Shown: piece by piece, positions 45,610-64,000 of the stretch
How positions within the stretch are numbered: position 1 is the first letter of the stretch
Layout: the number at the start of each line of letters is the position of its first letter
Source: Branchiostoma floridae
Taxonomy: Eukaryota > Chordata > Leptocardii > Amphioxiformes > Branchiostomatidae
Reading direction: 5' to 3'
Length of the DNA stretch: 64,000 nt
Assembly: GCF_000003815.2 (NCBI RefSeq)
Contig: NC_049984.1
Span: 20,267,612-20,331,611 of the forward strand
Notes under the pieces: model-generated
Database searches by the model: none
The model's input: the letters and a program-made list of their open reading frames with translations, nothing else
What the model was told of the DNA's origin: nothing
Position numbers and translations under genes: made by a program

Positions 45610-45655
45610 GCTATCTATGACGTCATTTCAGGAAGATCGGCCATTTTGGGCGAAT
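45610..45655 (+). promoter_or_regulatory. VPS4 core promoter motifs
   Basis: About 80-125 bases before the VPS4 ATG are a perfect CRE (TGACGTCA, 45618-45625), an ETS-type CAGGAAGAT (45629-45637) and a YY1-type GGCCATTTTGG (about 45639-45649). There is no TATA box. This set is common in housekeeping promoters. Start of transcription is inferred to lie near the YY1 motif. Confidence 0.5.
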
Positions 45656-45734
45656 AGTTAGTGTTTTCAGTGTGACGACTGGAGAGGTTGGACAGGAAGT
45701 TTTCGTTCTCTTACAGAATATCGGGCAAATATCC

Positions 45735-55117
<9,383 letters not shown>

Positions 55118-55161
55118 GCTGACCAGGGACACCGGGAGTAGCGAGGGACACATGAAATATC

Positions 55162-55373
55162 NNNNNNNNNNNNNNNNNNNNNNNNNNNNNNNNNNNNNNN
55201 NNNNNNNNNNNNNNNNNNNNNNNNNNNNNNNNNNNNNNNNNNNNNNNNNNNNNNNNNNNNNNNNNNNNNNNNNNNNNNNNNNNNNNNNNNNNNNNNNNNN
55301 NNNNNNNNNNNNNNNNNNNNNNNNNNNNNNNNNNNNNNNNNNNNNNNNNNNNNNNNNNNNNNNNNNNNNNNNN
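55162..55373. other. Assembly gap
   Basis: 212 N downstream of the VPS4 stop, corresponding to about 5487-5697 in copy 1. The length fits, so this gap is probably sized correctly. Confidence 0.99.
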
Positions 55374-56597
55374 GTATTTAGTAGAGTATCAGGATGCTAC
55401 TTAACTTAGTCCTTTAGATAGGCAAAAGGGTTATGTAAATTTGCTCGTGCAAACCTGATTGGGAAGGCATGCCGCTGAATTATTTTTGGAGAATCTGATG
55501 TGCATCAGTAATAAATTAGTGTATCAAGTTACCGATATTGGGCTTGTGGTGAAGTTTGGAGAAATTAAGCTTATAAATTGTTTCATCAGATATGAAAAAG
55601 ATGCCTTTAACAAATTATGCACAAACTTGTACATGTATTTTGACATGCACTAGCACTACTATACTGTATACAAGTGCTGCTTTTTTTCTGTTTCTTATCA
55701 ACTTGATTGTGCTTGTTGTAACAGTACATAAACATAGAGTTGTCTTGAATGCCCTGCATGAATGAAACCTTACACATACAATTTCCATTCTCTGGTAGTA
55801 TGCATGTATCCTTTTGTATCCACTGGTTTGCCTTGTAGATGTAATGAGTTCAATTTTTGTACTGTTTCCAAGGGTCTTTTACAAATGTACATCTGGCATG
55901 TTTCTGTGTGCCCAAGGCAGTCATCCAGATGGATATAGCAGAATGAGTAGTCCAGTCCTGGCATTGGTGGATCAATGATGACATTAACCTGGAACTATGT
56001 GATGCTGCAGATTTGAGATGACCTTTATTTTGAGACCAGGTGAAGGGAATATGCTGCCACTTGTCACCAGTGCTGCATGCCTAAACTTAGGTTCAGGCTC
56101 ACGTCTGCACTCATAAGTTTGTACAAGTTAGTGCAGTTCTTGTCCGGAGTACAGGTACGCAGCACTACTTATTGCTTATGGAGATCTTCTGTCTCAGAAC
56201 AGACATTTTCATCAGTCGTGCACCACACCCAGCAGAACTGACACAGACAGATGCCTTTGGTCAGAATATATCTCAGAGCTCTCACCTTTGCTGGAGTATT
56301 AGAATTATGATGATTTTTGCTAATCAGACCAAAACCTACCAGAGAGGAATGATGAACCTATATTGGAAGGCTGTAGGCTGCAAGATTTCAATTTTGCTGA
56401 CTAATAATTGTTCAGATACGTACATTGTGTATGCACAAATTCTTCTTTGTCTTCTGTAAAGCAGCATCACATTTTAAATACCACTAAGTCACTACATGTA
56501 GCATTACCTGGAGCAGCTGTAAATTTTATATTTAGTAGTGACTGTCTATGCCACAGAGCCCCCATACAGGCTGTGACAGCCTGGCTTTAGTCTACAC

Positions 56598-56636
56598 TAG
56601 GGCTGGGTATTGGTACAGTGTACCGGTACAAAACCG
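56598..56636. mobile_element. Left part of hAT MITE split by a large insertion
   Basis: This is the same left end as the element at 6937 (TAGGGCTGGGTATTGGTAC). It breaks off after AAAACCGAT, and its remainder resumes near 63018. The insertion between contains inverted GCCTTGCCGC motifs near both edges (about 56640 and 62990) and a LINE. Confidence 0.75.
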
Positions 56637-57028
56637 ATTTTTGCCTTGCCGCCAGGCAAGGCTTTACGCCAGCTTTTTTCCATGGATCAATGGACGGACC
56701 TTTTAACCCTGCCCTTCCAAAGCCCCTTCCAAAGGCCCGTTTTTAATGGGGGTATAACAAAATCAAAAAAGAAAGAAAACTAGACAAGAGAGACAAGACG
56801 TTTTTTCACTGTTTTCATTTTTTTTTTTAACATCATTTCAAAGAACATACAAGAGAAGAAGGAAAGAAAAAGGGATGTGTCAAGCTACCCACAACAGGTT
56901 ACTTGTCCGCCGAGCTCCCACCAACCCACTCCTGCCAACTTGACACATCCAAATAAAAAAGACATACGAAACGTACAAGACAGACAGTTCATACCAGACT
57001 GATACAACTACAGGGGGGAAGCAGGGGA

Positions 57029-57272
57029 TTAAAAGCGTAGTCGCAGTTTTCCCCCGTCGACCCTCGCCCACTGCGCTGAGCACCACAGAGACATAAACGT
57101 TGTTTCGTTCAGACGTACAAAGTCAAGCTTTATTCTTGAGCGGAGGCACTCCTTGATGTATGGGACCATCTCGACATGAGTCGAAAAGGTCTTGTCAAAG
57201 AGTGCTTCACAACGTGAGGACCATATGCGTTTCCTCGCGACGGCCAGGGTGTAGGTGATAGCATCTATCTTG
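57029..57272 (-). CDS. LINE ORF2 C-terminal fragment
   Basis: Read from the gap edge, the frame gives KIDAITYTLAVARKRIWSSR, then CEALFDKTF and onward to GGKLRLRF and a stop. It reads as the natural end of the polyprotein whose main part lies at 58771-62027. Its place on the far side of the two gaps shows the LINE was one continuous unit. Confidence 0.7.
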
Positions 57273-57372
57273 NNNNNNNNNNNNNNNNNNNNNNNNNNNN
57301 NNNNNNNNNNNNNNNNNNNNNNNNNNNNNNNNNNNNNNNNNNNNNNNNNNNNNNNNNNNNNNNNNNNNNNNN
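57273..57372. other. Assembly gap
   Basis: One hundred N separating the LINE ORF2 tail from an unrelated contig. Confidence 0.99.
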
Positions 57373-58298
57373 TGTAAATTGTAAATTTTACCCCAGCTTT
57401 TATACGATACAGTATAATATTTGTACACTACGGTTTTAGACAGTAAGGGAATTTGATGCTGTCAGTTACCATACAAGCCTTTATTCGTCGCTGTGTTCTT
57501 GATCGCCGTATCTGAAATAACTACGGTGCACCTTTCGAATTCTATGCCCGGTACGTCCCAATAGCGTACTTACCCAAGGGTGAATGTACAGTACAGTTGG
57601 ACAAAAGCACTCACACAGATCTTTCTTTAAAAGGTATGAGCTACACAGATCTTTCTTAGAAATTCCCTCCCATATTACAGTAGACTGCCCCATTGACTCA
57701 CCCATTGACCGCCGCAATCTTTATTCTAAACATAACATCGTAATGGCAGTCAAAATCCGACGCAAACTGGTCGATTTCGCGCTAGTTATCATAAAAAATC
57801 GATGAAAACCTCAATTTTGAAAATGATGCGGTCGTTAAGGGGCCCAATTTGGGCCGGTCGCGGTCGCGTTGGCCAGGTGGTCGTTGAGAAAGGGTCGCTT
57901 AATGCTTACGTCAATAGGGAAAAAAATCGGGACCGAGAAAAAGCGGTCGAAATGGCCAGGTGGTCGCTGAGAAGAGGTGGTCGCTTGGGCAGGTTTGACT
58001 GTACATATAACCTGACCATGTACCTTGTTGTGAGGCTTGTGCTCATGAAATGTTTGTAGGAACAAGCTACAGTACAGTCTGAAATAATGTCATACTGAGT
58101 CTACTGACAAAAGTTATTTGTACATTTGTGAGGGGTAGCCCCATGCTGAAGGACTAGAAACCTACAAGAAACTTGCATCTAGAGACTAGAATCATCAAAG
58201 CTGCAGAGTTGGACAAGTTTTTTATAAATTCACTTCCCCTGTAGGTCAACTATTGAAAAAAATCTGGGAGTGTGGTTCAGCAGGCTAGTAGACCTAAT
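57373..58298 (+). repeat. Misplaced contig: third copy of 3241-4169
   Basis: These bases match 3241-4169 almost exactly. They include the right part of the TA-flanked MITE and then ordinary VPS4 intron sequence beyond it. Gaps bound both sides, and it falls within the LINE ORF2. Since the true copy 2 locus near 53950 lacks this MITE, this is best explained as a contig of the other haplotype placed here by the assembler. Confidence 0.85.
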
Positions 58299-58770
58299 NN
58301 NNNNNNNNNNNNNNNNNNNNNNNNNNNNNNNNNNNNNNNNNNNNNNNNNNNNNNNNNNNNNNNNNNNNNNNNNNNNNNNNNNNNNNNNNNNNNNNNNNNN
58401 NNNNNNNNNNNNNNNNNNNNNNNNNNNNNNNNNNNNNNNNNNNNNNNNNNNNNNNNNNNNNNNNNNNNNNNNNNNNNNNNNNNNNNNNNNNNNNNNNNNN
58501 NNNNNNNNNNNNNNNNNNNNNNNNNNNNNNNNNNNNNNNNNNNNNNNNNNNNNNNNNNNNNNNNNNNNNNNNNNNNNNNNNNNNNNNNNNNNNNNNNNNN
58601 NNNNNNNNNNNNNNNNNNNNNNNNNNNNNNNNNNNNNNNNNNNNNNNNNNNNNNNNNNNNNNNNNNNNNNNNNNNNNNNNNNNNNNNNNNNNNNNNNNNN
58701 NNNNNNNNNNNNNNNNNNNNNNNNNNNNNNNNNNNNNNNNNNNNNNNNNNNNNNNNNNNNNNNNNNNNNN
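58299..58770. other. Assembly gap
   Basis: 472 N between the misplaced contig and LINE ORF2. Frames crossing it are artefacts. Confidence 0.99.
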
Positions 58771-61700
58771 TTCCATGAGGGTGGCAGGATGCCATAGATA
58801 ACCATCTGTTTATTTATTCGGAAGTCTGACATGACCCACCTCCTGAGAAAACCCTCCACCCAAGTCCATGTTAGCAGCACTTCGCTGCAGTACCACATGG
58901 CGTGCTCTACAGTTTCGTGGCCTTTACAATTCTGCCTTGGACAAGTTCCCGAGCGAATGTAACCCCAGTTCGAACAGAGCAGGGCATTCGTTTTGAGGGC
59001 GTGGTGTGCAACCAGCCATGCAGTGTCCTTCAGTCTGTTCTCCAGGAGTGGGTGTTGAACAGATTGGAAGGTTAATGGCCAGGGAACAGAACGCTTGTTA
59101 AGACAGACGCTTGGAATGTGAGCATCCTTCTTTAGAAGGCTGTCGTATAGAGACCGCGTAGTGCACCCAGGGTCCCACTTTTTAGAGGGGGATGCCTCTA
59201 CGAGTTCAGATACCAGGGACTGTAGAGCTTTGTAGTGGGGAGGGGCATTCGGGGAGTTGGGCATGTTATTGGACCATGTTGACGGGTCGAAACGTCTAAT
59301 GAAAATACCGAGCCAGTACCTGGCGAGCTGCACCCAAGGTAAGTCTTCCTGGGACATGATGTCCGAGAAAGGCCGACTGTACAGACATTTTGCCTTCTTT
59401 GCTATGTCGATTAGGCCCCAGCCGCCCTTCTCAGGAGGAAGGTAGATGGTATTTCGGCTGATCATCTCACGCTTTTTGTCCCAGAAAAAGGCGAACAGTG
59501 CGGTATTGATTTCCTTCATGACCGAATCAGGAGGGGTGAACACCGACGCCAGGTACCACAGTTTGGCGGTGGCTAGAGAGTTTGCCACTGTCACTTTGCC
59601 TGTAAAGGAGAGGGATCTGGCTCCCCATCCTTGTAAGGTTTCAACAAATTTGCGTTTACCTTCCTTCCAGTTGGTTAGGGGCATGTCAATGTTGCCAAAG
59701 ACCCCACCAAGCAGACGGATGGACCCAGATGTCCATTTTATTTGTACAGGGGTGTCTGGTCTATTTCTCCATTTCCCCAGCCATAACCCCTCACATTTGC
59801 CTAGGTTCAACATTGAGCCTGAGCCTCTGTTGTACAGCCCGACAAGGTCAAACAGCCTGACGATAGAGTCGTCTGATGTCAGGAAGGCAGAGTTATCATC
59901 TGCATACAGAGACATTTTGGCTTCGTAGCCGCCTGGGAGTTTTACTCCATGCACCTCAGAGTCTTTGCGGACTGTCGCCGCAAACGGCTCAAGAGAGATT
60001 GCATACAACAGTGGCGAAAGTGGGCATCCCTGCCGCACTCCCCTTGTTAGGGCGAAGGGAGACGACAGGGAGCCATTCACCAAAACGGAACTGGAGATGT
60101 CGTTGTAAAGTATTGAAACCCACTTCCGAAAGGAAGGTCCAAATCCCATTCGTGCGAGAGTCTGTTGTAGAAAGGAGATGTTGACACGGTCAAAGGCTTT
60201 TGCTTGATCAAGGGACACAATAGCACATTCGATGTTATTGTTATTTGCGTAAACAACTATGTCTCGTGTGAGTCGGAGGTTGCACTGGATCGACCTTCCT
60301 GGTACACCACAGGTTTGGTCCGGGTGCAACACCGACGCTATTACAGACTGAAGGCGGTTATTAAGAACTTTAGTCAAAATTTTGTAGTCGGTGTTTAGGA
60401 GGGAGATTGGTCTCCTGTTCTTGGGGTCCAATTCGTCTCCCTTCTTTGGCAACAGTGTCAAAACTCCAAACTTCTGGCTGGAGGAAAGTTCTCCAGCATC
60501 AAGAGCTTCTTGAAACACCTTCAGGAGGTCGTCGGCAATCAGATGCCAGAAGGTCGTGTAGAACTCTTTGGGTAGACCATCACTGCCCGGGCATTTGTTA
60601 TTTTGCATGCTGCGGACTGAGTTTAACATTTCGTCGGTTGAGAGAGGGGCCTCCAATGCTTGGGCCTCCTCTGGGGTCAATGTGTTTTCAAGGTTGTCAC
60701 AAAGCTGGTCAGAGGCAACCGGGTCCACTGGTTCCTCAGCAAACAGCTCTGCGTAGAATTCGTAGAAAACATTTGCGATTTCGTCATCCTCATGGACAAC
60801 TTGTCCCATTGAGTCTCGTATGGCACAGATCCTTTTCTTCTTGCCGTTGGAAGCGGCCTGCTTTAGAAAGAAGGACGTGCACTTTTCCCCCTCCTCAAAC
60901 TGTTTGATTCGGGACCTGACGATGGCGCCCTGAGCTTCAGAGGTTGCCAACTCTGACAGTGCGTCTTTCGTGGCCTTATATTGTCTCAGGACATCAGGTG
61001 AGACCGCACCAGCATTAAGCTGGTTGGTCAGATCCCCTAAAGTGTTGTTCAGTTGGTAACGAGCTTCTCTTTTGTCTTTGGCTATCTTACATGAGTGCTT
61101 AATAAACAAGGAGCGGGTTCGGTCTTTGACGTCATCCCACCAAGATCTCAGGGAAGGGTAACCCAACTTCAAAGTCTGCCAGTCCTTGTAGGACGCAGTG
61201 AAGTCCGACTGGACTTCTTTGTTCTTTAGGATGGAAACATTGCACTTCCACATGGAAGACTTCTTTTTAGCTGTTGGAAGCACATCGATTCCCACACAAT
61301 CGTGGTCTGTGAAGTATGCAGGCCGGAAAAAATGGCCAGAGACGGGCAGATTGTTGGATGAGTAAAGTCTATCCAGTCGGCATGCTACAGCGTTATCAGG
61401 TTGACGCCACGTATATACGCGCCCATCCGGATTCAGCTGCCTCCACGAGTCGTGTAGGTTGTGACTAGCACAGAGGTTCTTTAGAATTTTCGAACCTCCA
61501 GAACTACGACTTGGATTCCCCCCTCTTTTATCTAGGCTGGGAGACTCAATGCAGTTGAAATCCCCACAAAGGACCGTGGACTCAGAGTTGGATAAGAAAT
61601 TGCCTAGACCACGGAAAAATGTGGATCGTTCAGCTGCAGCATTCGGTGCGTATACGTTGCACACTCGAAGAGAGCGCGTGCCGTCAGCCAGGACTGCGGA

Positions 61701-62027
61701 AACTACGCGACCCTCATCATCGCAGAATTTCTTAGTTATTTTCAAGTCAAGGGATGGGGAAAGCAGGATGCCTACACCTCTAGAGTTGGGCGTACCAAGG
61801 CTCCATAGGGCCTGCCCTCCCCATTCCTTTTCCCACTTAGTAGTTTCATCCACATGTGTAATGTGACTCTCTTGCAGGCAAACAATATCAAATTTGTGTT
61901 GTCTGCAAAAGTCGTATACCTGTTTGCGTTTGTTGGGATTGCGCATCCCACAAACGTTTAAGGTTGCTATAACCACCATCGTTAACATAAAGAAGGCATT
62001 GAGCCTATGCATATTTTGGGGCATCAT
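58771..62027 (-). CDS. LINE ORF2: endonuclease and reverse transcriptase
   Basis: An uninterrupted frame of about 1085 residues to the gap. Residues about 10-240 form an APE-type endonuclease (LQESHI, CGDFNCI, RLDRLYSS, TDHDCVGIDV). The reverse transcriptase follows at about 400-750: PGSDGLPKEFY, LLPKKGDELDPKNRRPISLL, SLDQAKAFDRV, RGVRQGCPLSPLLYAISL and catalytic LYADDNSAFL. A late C-x4-C-x7-H-x4-C cluster (CPRQNCKGHETVEHAMWYC) looks like the zinc knuckle of L1/Tx1 elements. The PKKGD, SLLNTDYKI and HPDQTCGVPGRSI wording fits the Tx1 clade. All catalytic motifs look intact, so the copy is young. ORF1 stops and ORF2 starts in an overlapping TAATG. Confidence 0.9.
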
Positions 62028-62512
62028 TATAGAGATTCTCCAGATGACGTGAACTCGTCGATGGCTAGCTCTCCTGATAAGGGAAGGTCGTAACCGGGAC
62101 TATGAGGGCCCTTCGTTACTGTCGACGGCTCACTCTTTCTTTTTGGGCTGACTTCTTCGTCGGAAGGCGCAGGCCTTTTAGAGGTCTGCTGGTCGACTTC
62201 CATCGCGTCAGATGACGGGTCTCCAGTATGTGGGGCCTTCTTCTTGGCCACCACATTTTTGACTGGTGTTTGAGGCTCTTCGACCTCGTTGTTCTGTTTG
62301 CGGCCATTTTTGGCCTTGCCCTTGCGCTTCTTGCGTTTCTTGTTGCGAGGATGGGTTGTTTCTTGCTCCCCGTTTGGTTCAACGCGCTCCGCAGAGCTCG
62401 GAGATGGTTGGGTTGCTTCAAGAAGCAGCTCCCTTTCTAGCTCCCTTTCTTTCTCCGTCAGTTCGTCAGAGGAAGCAAATTCCTCGGCGGAATCATCTTC
62501 CCCGCTCTCCAA
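62027..62512 (-). CDS. LINE ORF1, truncated at its 5' end
   Basis: The last 161 residues of an ORF1-like protein, low in complexity: acidic start, a lysine/arginine-rich block (KKRKKRKGKAKNGRK) and a serine/proline-rich tail ending SSGESL. There is no ATG; the frame enters from the 122-bp flanking repeat after a TGA, which shows 5' truncation of the element. No RRM or zinc knuckle is left. It overlaps ORF2 by one base. Confidence 0.65.
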   Translation of the reverse strand: MESGEDDSAEEFASSDELTEKERELERELLLEATQPSPSSAERVEPNGEQETTHPRNKKRKKRKGKAKNGRKQNNEVEEPQTPVKNVVAKKKAPHTGDPSSDAMEVDQQTSKRPAPSDEEVSPKRKSEPSTVTKGPHSPGYDLPLSGELAIDEFTSSGESL

Positions 62513-62633
62513 AGGCCCGTTTTTAATGGGGGTATAACAAAATCAAAAAAGAAAGAAAACTAGACAAGAGAGACAAGACGTTTTTTCACTGTTTTCATTT
62601 TTTTTTTTTTACATCATTTCAAAGAACATACAA

Positions 62634-63017
62634 CCCTTCTTTCCTTGCCGAGTTCCATGGCTTAGTTAGACAATGGTACATTCCAGACGAGTATTAAAAC
62701 GGTCTTCTAGACGCATGTTACTGTATGTGGTCCAGCGTAATAAATCTACGCTTTAACTCACCATGTTCATATAAATATATATCACAAATTGCATCAGAAG
62801 GAACTTAGTTTGTAATAAAAAATAATGCATATTCATTGTGGGTCAAAAAGTTTTACAAAACCTGTTTAATGTGCCAATAATTCATCTGACATAAATTATG
62901 ATAATGAGGGGGAGGGGGGCGACATGTGGAACTCGGGATTTTTAAGCGTAGAATCTAGTCTAACTTACCAAAATAACATAAAATACGCGGCAAGGCACAG
63001 CTTTTTTAAAAAGATTT
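62634..63017. other. Outer part of the insertion in the split hAT MITE
   Basis: AT-rich sequence not found in copy 1. Near its edge is GCGGCAAGGC, inverted relative to GCCTTGCCGC near 56640. Together with 56637-56725 it may be a DNA element into which the LINE inserted. No coding sequence is seen. Confidence 0.4.
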
Positions 63018-63297
63018 CTTGTTTCTCATTGGACCGGTCCAGACAAAACAGACCTGAAAAAATTTGACCGGATGTTGGACATTAACAGATTACTTGATCA
63101 GGCATTCACACGTTTTGGCACTTGAAAGTGGAAGAAAAGAACAAGAGTAAAGTCAGAGCCAGTGTGAGTCTAATACTCCACCAAACAGATTTCTTTGTAG
63201 TGAAATGGACCATTGGTATGAGTCATACTGCATCAGGTTCAGGTCCGGACCTGGACCTGATCCTCTGGACCTGAATTTCCGGTACCCACCCTTATTA
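63018..63297. mobile_element. Right part of the split hAT MITE
   Basis: Resumes the element of 6937-7272 at ATTGGACCGGTCCAG and ends near GGTACCCACCCTTA. The right target duplication is altered (GTCCACAC). Confidence 0.7.
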
Positions 63298-64000
63298 TTA
63301 GTCCACACACATTCAAGTCAAGGGATTGGCACTGATGCCTGGCAGCATAAAATTTCTACAGCATGAAATATTTGGGATCATGTATGATATATCTATGTTT
63401 ACATATGTATATATATCAGTCTTCTTGATATTACAAGACTGTACCATTCTTCAGCAAGTCAGCTTTAGTTTAAAAATATGCAAAGAACAGTCATTATTAA
63501 CCTTGGAACAATCGTGTTGGGATATAGGTTTTTTGCAGCACAGGTTATCTTAAGGTTCACTCGGTTCATTTGTATCCTTGTCTTTTATGTCAAGTCAAGA
63601 TATAGTGTGTTTTGACTGTTAAATAAGTAATTTCTGTTACGAAAAAGAATAAAAATCTTGAAAATGTTCTAATTCAGTGTCTTTTTTTTTTCAAATTTCT
63701 TCTGACCAACCAGTATTTCTATTCAGCCACAAAATATACTTTGATATAGTTATCATGAAAAAGCCAAGGTTAGCAAACTTGTATCAAATAATTTAAGTTA
63801 AATGATCAAAAAACCCTTAAGACCAAATATCTCCAAGGATCAAACAATGGTGGCAGGGGTAAAAAAAATCGATTTGGCTCATATTTTGCTGTCATAGTAC
63901 TTGGTACCCAACCCCTCAAAATAGCTTTCTTTTATATCAAAACTCCTTGTTGCCATGGTAATGGGCAAATAAACTTTTCTGGCCATTTTCCCCAATTTTT

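Larger units (their letters stand above)
56726..62633 (-). mobile_element. 5'-truncated Tx1-clade LINE flanked by about 122-bp direct repeats
   Basis: A non-LTR retrotransposon lies on the minus strand, with the ORF1 tail (62512-62027), ORF2 (62027-58771 before a gap, tail 57272-57029) and a 3' UTR. The same roughly 122-bp block flanks both sides (about 62513-62633 and 56726-56850), beginning TTGTATGTTCTTTGAAATGA on the minus strand and ending ACGGGCCTTTGG. No LINE coding lies in it. It may be a very long target duplication, or the remnant of a neighbouring element copy. The middle of ORF2 is interrupted by gaps and a misplaced contig (57273-58770). Confidence 0.8.

Noticed and set aside
58270-58797. 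Frames across N runs
   Set aside because: They consist almost wholly of unknown bases.

Overview
The window is animal nuclear DNA: split genes with GT-AG introns, long AT-rich introns, and many non-autonomous transposons and minisatellites. Gene content (BBS4, MCUR1/CCDC90, MTERF3, VPS4), tRNA-derived SINEs, junction minisatellites and what looks like both haplotypes of one locus fit an invertebrate deuterostome. A lancelet (Branchiostoma) is my best guess, from recall and not from a search.

Layout. 1-5442 (+): the last six exons of a VPS4 gene, starting mid-exon at the window edge, then 3' flank with a hAT-type MITE and repeats to about 11.1 kb. 11505-15171 (-): the C-terminal half of BBS4. 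16783-18838 (-): an unrecognised three-exon gene predicted at 301 aa. 18.9-24.8 kb: intergenic, with a TG microsatellite, a 300-bp MITE and a promoter-like cluster. 24840-35814 (+): an MCUR1/CCDC90-family gene, with a 5.56-kb foldback-like element inside an intron. 37339-41945 (-): MTERF3, convergent with the previous gene. 45735-55117 (+): a complete VPS4 gene in 13 exons. Its 3' part and flank (51012-64000) repeat bases 1-7992, with insertion/deletion differences and a large retrotransposon-bearing insertion at about 56637-63017.

The most striking signal is that all five protein-coding genes carry a minisatellite whose unit spans one of their own splice junctions. The repeats cover 3' splice sites in BBS4, MTERF3, the unknown gene and VPS4 exon 5, and 5' splice sites in MCUR1 and VPS4 exon 2. 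Each locus therefore carries about 3 to 19 copies of a splice site. In several cases the unit length is a multiple of three and keeps the frame open, so choosing another copy would add or remove blocks of 8, 13 or 15 residues.

The two VPS4 3' regions are either a tandem duplication or two haplotypes placed in one scaffold. A contig carrying sequence from 3241-4169 sits between gaps inside the open reading frame of the retrotransposon in the second copy, so scaffolding error is certain at that point and the haplotype explanation is favoured. Comparing the copies gives natural empty sites for a TA-flanked MITE (3031-3870) and a 70-bp LINE tail (1990-2059).

Shared themes are mitochondrial function (MCUR1, MTERF3), membrane remodelling (VPS4) and cilia (BBS4). 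I see no operon-like logic linking them.
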